This document shows positions 1 to 5,440 of a DNA stretch of 25,710 nucleotides, piece after piece (position 1 is the stretch's first letter; the number at the start of each line of letters is the position of its first letter). The position numbers and the translations under genes were made by a program. Source of the DNA: Ktedonobacteraceae bacterium (GTDB taxonomy: Bacteria > Chloroflexota > Ktedonobacteria > Ktedonobacterales > Ktedonobacteraceae); assembly GCA_014896635.1 (NCBI GenBank), contig JADBKA010000047.1, positions 1 to 25,710 of the forward strand. Direction: 5' to 3'. Below the pieces are notes generated by a model, which saw nothing but the letters and a program-made list of their open reading frames with translations, did no database searches and was not told where the DNA came from.

Positions 1-618
1 AGCCGGGTGCAGATCGGCCAACCGCTTATGGCTCACGTTCAACTGCACCTGTGGCACAACGCCGCCTGTGCCGTCGCCTGCCAGGGCGGGCGTCAATTGA
101 CCCGTCGCCGCCCTGACTACACGAATCGGCTCGACATAATTCCAGGTGATCGTGCGCTCGCTTAGATTGACCGGCAGCACACGACAGGCGGCATCAACCA
201 GCGGCTTCACGCCCAGGCGGCGCAGCAGGCCGCTGAAACTGATATCCACACCAACCAGCCGTGCTGTCTTCTTGATCTGAGCCAGCTTGAGATCGTTCAC
301 TTTGACCACGCGAAATCCCTGCGTATCTACAATCTGCTTATCCAGAATATCGCGCTTCAACAGCAGTTCATCTTCAGTGGGAGTATAAGGTGTAATCTGC
401 GATTCTTTTACTGCAAGTCGCACGGGCATTTCTTCTATCGACTGGACCTGCGACCAGGGAATAATCAGTTCATGACTGCCTGAGACAGGATTAACGATGA
501 GAGCCGTCACAACGGGAAACGTCTCATTCAACGCGACACAGACGTCGCTCAGTACGCCCACACGGCGCTGTTCCTTATCATAGACTCCCTGGCGCAGCAG
601 GGTGCTCAGAAAAATCAT
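1..618 (-). CDS. PRC-barrel / MgtE N-domain protein, 5' part (runs off the left edge)
   Basis: My own translation from the ATG at 618 gives 206 residues with no stop before the window edge. It starts MIFLSTLLRQGVYDKEQRRV. The first ~160 residues look like two PRC-barrel-like beta domains (phrases such as GVYDKEQRRVGVLSDVCVAL and KQIVDTQGFRVVKVNDLKL). The visible end, VSHKRLADLHPA, is the start of an MgtE intracellular N domain. In other bacteria this architecture usually continues with CBS domains and acts as a cytoplasmic Mg2+/Mn2+-linked sensor or transporter-associated protein, but the CBS part is outside the window. The start is supported by a near-perfect Shine-Dalgarno AAAGGTGGTGA five bases upstream. 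Three DnaA boxes lie at 646-679, immediately upstream of that site. The domain assignment is by recognition of sequence patterns; the exact substrate is unknown. Confidence 0.75.
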   Translation of the reverse strand, partial: MIFLSTLLRQGVYDKEQRRVGVLSDVCVALNETFPVVTALIVNPVSGSHELIIPWSQVQSIEEMPVRLAVKESQITPYTPTEDELLLKRDILDKQIVDTQGFRVVKVNDLKLAQIKKTARLVGVDISFSGLLRRLGVKPLVDAACRVLPVNLSERTITWNYVEPIRVVRAATGQLTPALAGDGTGGVVPQVQLNVSHKRLADLHPA

Positions 619-645
619 TGGTATCACCACCTTTCTGAGGACAGA

Positions 646-679
646 TTATCCACAACTTATCCACAAAAAATGTGTATAA
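646..679. promoter_or_regulatory. Cluster of three consensus DnaA boxes
   Basis: TTATCCACA occurs at 646-654 and again at 657-665, two bases apart. TGTGTATAA at 671-679 is the reverse complement of TTATACACA. All three fit the TTATNCACA consensus without mismatch and fall within 34 bp. The cluster lies between the start codon of the minus-strand PRC-barrel gene (618) and a 900-bp tract rich in inverted repeats. It could be a DnaA-controlled promoter, a DnaA-titrating site, or part of a replication origin. No dnaA or dnaN gene is visible in the window. Confidence 0.8.
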
Positions 680-719
680 GTCACCCTCACAGGAAAAATC
701 TTTACCGTATTTTCACCAT

Positions 720-1075
720 GTTATTACCTGAACAGATAAACCGGCACCTTGCAATAACAGGCCGCTCGTCATACGAGCAAAACCCATGCGCTTCTACATG
801 CATGAGAAGCGGTTTTCTCAGCATACGGTGCCGCTTTAGACTGAACAGGGATGCTGCGTACGCAGCAAGGACAGGCTGGCTGTGATGGGGGTGGTCTTAC
901 TCGATGCTATACGTATTCTTCGACGTGTTAGCTGCATACTCATCGAGTAAGCGGTGGTGATACGTGTACAGGCGCTTTATCAGCGGATCAGGAGAACGGG
1001 GTAGTATCCCACAAGCATACTCGATGAGGAGAAGAACATCCCCGACAGCAGGTATAAACGAGTGCTATACCTACT
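720..1075. other. Gene-poor tract dense in inverted repeats (possible structured RNA or origin-type DNA)
   Basis: No convincing long protein-coding gene is seen here. Perfect or near-perfect inverted repeats follow one another. TAAA-c-CGGCACC (737-748) pairs with GGTGCCG-c-TTTA (827-838). It encloses GCTCGT/ACGAGC (764-769, 773-778) and AAAAC plus CGCTTCT (779-783, 789-795) pairing with AGAAGCG plus GTTTT (805-816). A 16-bp perfect palindrome TGCTGCGTACGCAGCA follows at 852-867. CTTACTCGATG (896-906) pairs with CATCGAGTAAG (941-951), and GGTATA (1051-1056) pairs with TATACC (1066-1071). The 737-838 part can be drawn as an outer stem with two inner hairpins. I recognise no known RNA family (no RNase P, tmRNA or SRP signature). 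Confidence 0.45.
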
Positions 1076-1096
1076 ATGACCAGGGCCAGCGTCCAT
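980..1096 (-). CDS. Small hypothetical protein, 38 residues, with a strong RBS
   Basis: The ATG at 1096 is preceded on the minus strand by AAAGGAGGTGA (plus 1102-1112) with about eight bases between GGAGG and the start, which is an almost ideal Shine-Dalgarno site. The peptide begins MDAGPGHSRYSTRLYLLSGM and continues with a serine run and a hydrophobic tail ending GYYPVLLIR. The second half could be one short membrane segment. A longer reading of the same frame upstream is possible but lacks a better RBS. I do not recognise the protein, and the ORF lies inside the inverted-repeat tract, so it may be spurious. The RBS is the only strong argument for it. Confidence 0.35.
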   Translation of the reverse strand: MDAGPGHSRYSTRLYLLSGMFFSSSSMLVGYYPVLLIR

Positions 1097-1196
1097 GTCC
1101 CTCACCTCCTTTGACCCACACAACTGCCGCTTTCTCCGCGCGGCACACCCATGACACGATGGGTTGCCAGCAAAGAAGGACAGACCGGAGTGTACA

Positions 1197-1480
1197 CGCA
1201 GTTGCGGGCTGCGACAAAAATTTGAGTATTGCCGGGATTCCCTTGCAAACAGGTCGCTTTCAGGTTTCCCGCAAAGAGTATAGCACGCCAATGCCGAATC
1301 GGCAAGAGAAATAGCTCACAGATTACTCTTGAGCTACGCTACTCTGCTCTCGTTCCCATCCCCCAGAGGTTACAAAAATTTTACAAACTCTTGCTCTATT
1401 CTTGATAGAAATTTTGATAAAATATAGTAGCTGAGTAGAAAGCTGGGCATAGCTCCGGAGGCGGCTTGAGCCGGATTTGC
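1197..1480. other. Non-coding stretch with hairpins ahead of the two-component operon
   Basis: Inverted repeats seen here are CGCAG/CTGCG (1197-1201, 1209-1213), TGCCGA-A-TCGGCA (1292-1304) and a perfect 7-bp pair TAGCTCA/TGAGCTA (1312-1318, 1330-1336). The stretch 1370-1430 is markedly AT-rich, as expected for a promoter of the response regulator gene, but no clean -35/-10 pair with normal spacing stands out. From 1444 to 1480 there is a nested arrangement GGGCA ... TCCGG ... CCGGA ... TGCCC that could fold in the leader transcript. I cannot match it to a known riboswitch. Confidence 0.35.
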
Positions 1481-1523
1481 CCTCACAAAAGGAGACTCTG
1501 GGCCAGAAAAAGGGGGTGAAAAA

Positions 1524-1610
1524 ATGCGATATGCGGAAAAGCTTGATCGGATCGACCCCTCATGCTACACTGGAGATGTGGCAGTCAGAATGGCCTGTGC
1601 AGCCCGTTAG
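1524..1610 (+). CDS. Short upstream ORF (28 residues) before the response regulator
   Basis: The ATG at 1524 follows AGGGGGTGA with a five-base spacer, a better RBS than that of the next gene. The peptide begins MRYAEKLDRIDPSCYTGDVA and ends MACAAR, with a TAG stop at 1608-1610. The response regulator's own Shine-Dalgarno (AGGGA, 1609-1613) overlaps this stop codon, and its ATG is at 1622. This is a typical geometry for translational coupling. No homologue is recognised. It may be a leader peptide or a chance ORF. Confidence 0.35.
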   Translation: MRYAEKLDRIDPSCYTGDVAVRMACAAR

Positions 1611-1621
1611 GGATTGAAACT

Positions 1622-2362
1622 ATGAAAATCCTTGTCATCGAAGATGAAGCGAATATTACGCAGGTGATCAAACTCTACCTGGAGCAGGCAGGCTATACCG
1701 TTCTGAGCGCCGCCGATGGAGCAGCCGGGCTGGAGCTACACGCGCGTGAGCAGCCTGACCTGGTGATCCTGGATCTGATGCTGCCCGCGCTAGACGGCAT
1801 GGAAGTCTGCCGGCGCATCCGGGCCTGGGCCACGACGCCGATCCTGATGCTCACGGCGCGCCAGGGCGAAGAGGACCGCGTTGAGGGCCTGGAAGCCGGG
1901 GCTGACGACTATCTTGTCAAGCCGTTCAGCCCGCGCGAACTGGTCAGCCGCGTCAGGGCCATTCTGCGCCGCAGCGCCGTGCCGTCCAGGACAGGAGCAG
2001 GCGAAAGCGGGCAGCCCCAGACGACAGAGCGCGCGCCGCAGCACGGAGAAGAACTGCGCTTTGGCGGGTTGATCATCAACCAGCCGGCGCGCCGCGTCAC
2101 GTTCAGGGGACAGCCCATTGCGCTCACCGTCAAAGAATTTGACCTGCTTGTCACTCTGGCCTCGGCGCCTGATCGCGTTTTTACACGTGAGGCGCTGCTG
2201 CACCAGGTCTGGGGCTATACGTATCTTGGAGATGGCCGCACCGTCGATGTACATGTTGGCACCCTGCGTAAAAAACTCGAAACGCTCGCTGGCGCGCCTC
2301 ACCATGTTCAGACGGTATGGGGTGTGGGCTACAAATTTGTGCCGCAGCCGGCGGAAAGTTAG
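1622..2362 (+). CDS. OmpR/PhoB-family response regulator
   Basis: A two-component DNA-binding regulator of 246 residues. The N-terminal receiver domain shows the acidic pair in VIEDEANIT, the phosphoacceptor Asp at residue 51 in VILDLMLPALDG, the conserved Thr in ILMLTARQ and Lys100 in DDYLVKPFSP. After a linker of about 35 residues comes a C-terminal winged helix of the OmpR type (phrases LTVKEFDLLVTLA, VWGYTYLGDGRTVDVHVGTLRKKL, VWGVGYKFV). I chose the ATG at 1622, not the in-frame ATG at 1562, because MKILVIEDE is the family's usual start and AGGGA lies eight bases upstream. The gene stops four bases before the kinase start, so the two form an operon. The signal sensed and the regulon are not evident. 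Confidence 0.93.
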   Translation: MKILVIEDEANITQVIKLYLEQAGYTVLSAADGAAGLELHAREQPDLVILDLMLPALDGMEVCRRIRAWATTPILMLTARQGEEDRVEGLEAGADDYLVKPFSPRELVSRVRAILRRSAVPSRTGAGESGQPQTTERAPQHGEELRFGGLIINQPARRVTFRGQPIALTVKEFDLLVTLASAPDRVFTREALLHQVWGYTYLGDGRTVDVHVGTLRKKLETLAGAPHHVQTVWGVGYKFVPQPAES

Positions 2363-2366
2363 CCAG

Positions 2367-3836
2367 ATGAAACCGCTCCTCTCTTTTTCACATTTGAGCC
2401 TGCGCGTAAAGTTGATGCTGAGTTACCTGGCCGTGACGATGGGCGCGATCCTTTTTCTCACGTTCGCCGTCTCACTGGCTGTGCAAAACTACTTCCGGCA
2501 GGACCAGATCAGCAAATTGCAGCATGCGGCATCGTTCATTGCTTACCAGCTTGAACAGTCATACCGTTTCAGCGGCAGCCTGTCGAACAACGGCAGGACG
2601 ATCATGACGCTCTCCAACGTGCCGGTATTGATCGTCGTGGTAGATACTTCAGGCCAGCAGGTGTTTTGCAGCGAGCCAACGTTCCTCACCGATCACAACT
2701 GCCACGATCCCCGGCTCAACCAGGCCCTCCAGGACGCCATGCAGCAGAAAAAGGAAGTGAGCGGCGATCTGGAAGTCCATACCGATGATGGAACTTTCTC
2801 ATCGGTCTATATTGCCACACCTCTGCAATCTGGCAATCGGACCATCGGCGCAATTTTCCTCTCCTCTCCTGAAAACCAGCGCGGACCAACCTTTCTCAAA
2901 AGCGTCAATGATACCATCTTTCTGGCGGGTATCTTTATCTCACTGGCCGTCGTCATTTTCAGCTTTGTGCTCGCACGCCGCCTGACGCAGCCGCTGGTGG
3001 TGCTGACTACCGCCGCTGAAGAGATGAAGGAAGGGAATTATACTTCGCGCGTCACTACTCCCAGGACACAGGACGAACTGGGACGCCTGGCCCAGGCTTT
3101 TAACGAGATGGCCGATACCATCGAAGCCGATGTCAGCGAACTGAAACGTCAGGAACAGGTGCGCCGCGACCTGATCGCCAATATCGCGCATGATCTGGTC
3201 ACGCCGCTGACGGCTATCCAGGGCTTTAGTGAAGCTCTGGCCGATGACGTGATCTCCGATCCGGCAGCGCGCCAGGAGACAGCTCAGCGCATTGCCCGCG
3301 AGGTACAGCGCCTGCGCCGCATGGTGGTGGATCTGCGCCAGATGACTTCGCTCGAATCAGGCCAGGCCCGCCTGGACCTGGCTCCACTCGATATGCATAC
3401 GCTCGTCGATGAAACGCTGGTAGTGATCGCTCCCGAATGTGAGCAAGCAGGCATTACCCTGCATAACGATATCTCTCCCTCAACGCCACAGGTGCTGGCC
3501 GATAGTGACCGCATCACCCAGGTGCTGCTCAACCTGCTGGATAACGCGCGCCGCCATACGCAACGCGGCGGCAGCATCCATGTGGGAGCCGAGAGCAAGG
3601 AACATATGCTCTTTGTCCACGTCAGCGATAACGGTAGCGGCATCGCACCTCAAGATCTTGACCACATCTTTGAACGCTTCTACCGCGCCGACCGCTCGCG
3701 CAGCAAATCGACCGGCGGCAGCGGGCTGGGCCTCGCCATTGTGAAGGCGATCATCACCGCCCATCACGGTAAAGTCTGGGCCGAGAGCGAGCCTGGCAAG
3801 GGGACGCGCATCACCTTCACGCTTCCCCTTGCATAG
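2367..3836 (+). CDS. Membrane sensor histidine kinase (HAMP-HisKA-HATPase_c)
   Basis: A 489-residue partner of the preceding regulator. A first membrane segment at about residues 14-40 is followed by an extracytoplasmic sensor region of about 140 residues with two Cys (VFCSEP and HNCHDP), which might form a disulfide. A second membrane segment lies at about 180-203, then a HAMP linker. The dimerisation/phosphotransfer helix carries His275 in NIAHDLVTPLT; many relatives have HELRTPL here. The ATPase domain has the N box NLLDNARRHT, the G1 box DNGSGIAP, the F box FERFYRAD and the G2 box GGSGLGLAI. The start at 2367 lies four bases after the regulator stop; the long in-frame extension upstream overlaps the regulator and is not real. 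The last 20 bases overlap the convergent XRE gene. Confidence 0.93.
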   Translation: MKPLLSFSHLSLRVKLMLSYLAVTMGAILFLTFAVSLAVQNYFRQDQISKLQHAASFIAYQLEQSYRFSGSLSNNGRTIMTLSNVPVLIVVVDTSGQQVFCSEPTFLTDHNCHDPRLNQALQDAMQQKKEVSGDLEVHTDDGTFSSVYIATPLQSGNRTIGAIFLSSPENQRGPTFLKSVNDTIFLAGIFISLAVVIFSFVLARRLTQPLVVLTTAAEEMKEGNYTSRVTTPRTQDELGRLAQAFNEMADTIEADVSELKRQEQVRRDLIANIAHDLVTPLTAIQGFSEALADDVISDPAARQETAQRIAREVQRLRRMVVDLRQMTSLESGQARLDLAPLDMHTLVDETLVVIAPECEQAGITLHNDISPSTPQVLADSDRITQVLLNLLDNARRHTQRGGSIHVGAESKEHMLFVHVSDNGSGIAPQDLDHIFERFYRADRSRSKSTGGSGLGLAIVKAIITAHHGKVWAESEPGKGTRITFTLPLA

Positions 3837-4032
3837 GTTCTGGCTCCGGTTCAAAGATCTCTTCAATCGACATCTGGAAAAGACGTGCGATCTTGAAGGC
3901 CAGCGGCAGGCTGGGGTCGTACCTGCCCGTCTCTATCGCATTAATCGTCTGGCGCGACACATCCAGTCGCTCGGCGAGATCTGCCTGCGACCAGTTGCGC
4001 ATCGCACGTAGCACTTTGAGCTTGTTGTTCAT
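3817..4032 (-). CDS. Small XRE/HTH-type transcriptional regulator
   Basis: A 71-residue protein that is almost entirely one Cro/C1-type helix-turn-helix: MNNKLKVLRAMRNWSQADLA, then ERLDVSRQTINAIETGRYDPSLPLAFKIARLF and a short acidic tail. This matches the compact regulators that pair with a small membrane protein. The ATG at 4032 is favoured over 4044 because GGAG lies six bases upstream and because the ATG overlaps the stop of the preceding gene as ATGA (4029-4032), implying translational coupling. The 3' end overlaps the histidine kinase's last 20 bases in the opposite orientation. Its likely target is the promoter of its own operon near 4517-4553 (inference). Confidence 0.9.
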   Translation of the reverse strand: MNNKLKVLRAMRNWSQADLAERLDVSRQTINAIETGRYDPSLPLAFKIARLFQMSIEEIFEPEPEPMQGEA

Positions 4033-4424
4033 CGGTATCTCCATGAAGCGATGGCGACGCCAATACCCCAGAGCGCGATCATCAGCGGAAAGACGAAAAG
4101 CCAGCTCAGATGTGGAAAACCGACGTTCTCAAGAAAGCCATAACTGAACGTCAGGACGCCCGCGCCACCAAAGCCAAAGGCCAGCGCCTCAAGCTGGATG
4201 CGGCGCTGCAACTCATCCATGCGCTGCAAGAAACGGATATAGGCCATCATGGCAAAAATGGCCGGCACGACCGGAGCCAGCGCCAGCGGAATACGCCACC
4301 ATGCCGAAGCTGGACTGACATTGATCAGCGTGATCGACACAATCAGCACGATCACATAGGCTCCCATCGCCATCAGAAACTCTCTGGTGTACCGCTTACC
4401 CGCAGATGCTGTTTTGCTCATCAT
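4029..4424 (-). CDS. Four-helix membrane protein paired with the XRE regulator
   Basis: A 131-residue protein with about four predicted membrane segments: around 18-36 (FLMAMGAYVIVLIVSITLI), 44-62 (IPLALAPVVPAIFAMMAYI), 80-98 (LEALAFGFGGAGVLTFSYG) and 108-125 (LSWLFVFPLMIALWGIGVA). The cytoplasmic-looking loop FLQRMDELQRRIQLEALAF is a signature I have seen in small membrane proteins encoded next to XRE regulators, but no function is established for it that I can name. It is the first gene of a two-gene operon, with a promoter at 4517-4545 and an AAGGA-type RBS before the ATG. The next ATG one codon downstream is equally possible as the start. Confidence 0.8.
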   Translation of the reverse strand: MMSKTASAGKRYTREFLMAMGAYVIVLIVSITLINVSPASAWWRIPLALAPVVPAIFAMMAYIRFLQRMDELQRRIQLEALAFGFGGAGVLTFSYGFLENVGFPHLSWLFVFPLMIALWGIGVAIASWRYR

Positions 4425-4516
4425 TTATTCCTTATCTCCATATGTTGAATTTACCCTTCATGGGCATACCCATTCTGGCTGTTAAACTTCAGCAAAATGC
4501 AAAGCTTACTTTCCAT

Positions 4517-4553
4517 AGTGTAAAGCATAGCCACAAATTTGTCAAGTATGCTT
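4517..4553 (-). promoter_or_regulatory. Promoter and putative operator of the XRE/membrane-protein operon
   Basis: On the minus strand TTGACA (4540-4545) and TACACT (4517-4522) are separated by exactly 17 bases. An inverted repeat AAGCATA (4523-4529) / TATGCTT (4547-4553) flanks the -35 box and is a natural candidate for autoregulation by the XRE protein. The operator role is inferred. Confidence 0.65.
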
Positions 4554-4607
4554 GTCTTTTTTTTTATAAATTACTATAAATTACCAGGTGCGATATTCGC
4601 TAAGCTC

Positions 4608-4667
4608 TTGACAAAATCAGGTCGAAGAGTCATCATTTTCAATGAAAGAAATTTTCATTCATTGAAA
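4608..4667 (+). promoter_or_regulatory. tetR promoter with palindromic operator
   Basis: A perfect -35 TTGACA (4608-4613), a 17-base spacer and CATCAT (4631-4636) are followed at once by TTTCAATGAA (4637-4646) ... TTCATTGAAA (4658-4667), a perfect 10-bp inverted repeat. A second palindrome, AATGAAA/TTTCATT (4641-4647, 4653-4659), is nested in it. The operator covers the expected transcription start and ends just before the RBS of the TetR gene, the normal layout for TetR autorepression. Confidence 0.75.
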
Positions 4668-4677
4668 GGATGGTAGA

Positions 4678-5298
4678 ATGCCACGAACGCCGGAAGCGAA
4701 TCGACGTATCCGCGAAGCGCAGCGTGCGAAGATTCTGGAGAGTGCCAGGAGCGTTTTTGCTCGCAAGGGGATGGAGACGACGATCATGGATATTGCCTCC
4801 GAGGCAGGGATCAGCCTCGGACTGGCCTACCGCTACTTTGCTGACAAGGAGGCGATCTTCTCTGAACTGATCAGGCAGACTACCCCAGACATTTCTGCCG
4901 GCCTCCAGCAGCTTTTGGAGATGCCTGCGACGCCGGGGAAACGTCTCGCTCTGTTAATTTCGAGCATCGTGACAGCGCAGGGGCGGCGCGAAACGCTCGA
5001 AGCTTATCAAATTCTCAATCATGCACTGCATAGCGGGACCATGCCTGATGACGTGCGTGAACTGCTGGGCAAACGCTATCAAACGCTTCTGGAGACAATG
5101 AGACAACTGATTATCGAGGCCCAGGCAACTGGAGAAGTGGCTCCAGGCAACCCGGATCAGTTAGTAGCAATTGTAAGCGCCTGTCTTGATGGTTTAACCC
5201 GCTGGGCAGTGCAAAACCCGGAGCAATTCCGCACCTATGTTCCCGATGCTGAGATTGTCCTGCGACTGTTCAAGCTCCGCGTCTCGGAAGAGAGTTGA
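4678..5298 (+). CDS. TetR/AcrR-family transcriptional regulator
   Basis: A 206-residue regulator. The N-terminal DNA-binding domain is canonical: RAKILESARSVFARKGMETT, IMDIASEAGISLGLAYRYFADKEAIFSELI. The rest is the helical ligand-binding and dimerisation domain, with family-typical VSACLDGLTRWAV near the C terminus. The RBS GAAAGGA lies seven bases before the ATG, and a palindromic operator overlaps its own promoter. No transport gene lies next to it on the same strand, so the controlled target and inducer cannot be read from the context. The gene ends convergent to the Ser/Thr kinase gene. Confidence 0.92.
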   Translation: MPRTPEANRRIREAQRAKILESARSVFARKGMETTIMDIASEAGISLGLAYRYFADKEAIFSELIRQTTPDISAGLQQLLEMPATPGKRLALLISSIVTAQGRRETLEAYQILNHALHSGTMPDDVRELLGKRYQTLLETMRQLIIEAQATGEVAPGNPDQLVAIVSACLDGLTRWAVQNPEQFRTYVPDAEIVLRLFKLRVSEES

Positions 5299-5417
5299 AA
5301 TATATCCTCGTTTCTGTGACGGGAAAGAATTAATGAAGCGTTTCCCTATACGAGTTTACATCCCGATGTCCTCTCGTTCTTTTTGCAAAGGAATCGATTG
5401 CTTAGCTAATGCGAGAC

Positions 5418-5440
5418 TGGCAGGCGTCACGCGCCTGCCA
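5418..5440. terminator. Hairpin between convergent tetR and kinase genes
   Basis: TGGCAGGCG (5418-5426) and CGCCTGCCA (5432-5440) form a perfect 9-bp stem with a 5-base loop. The loop holds the TGA stop codon of the minus-strand kinase gene. There is no clear poly-U tract on either side, so it may be a weak bidirectional terminator or an mRNA-protecting hairpin. Confidence 0.5.

Noticed and set aside
670..885. A 71-codon plus-strand ORF in the inverted-repeat tract.
   Set aside because: No RBS, unusual composition and full of palindromic DNA; not supported as a gene.
1604..1620. CCGTTAGGGATTGAAAC resembles the 3' end of a type I CRISPR repeat.
   Set aside because: Only a single copy, no spacers, no second repeat nearby, and the bases also serve as the RBS of the response regulator gene.
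2118..2366. In-frame extension of the histidine kinase upstream into the response regulator.
   Set aside because: It reads an alternative frame of the regulator; MKPLL at 2367 with a four-base gap is the normal operon layout.
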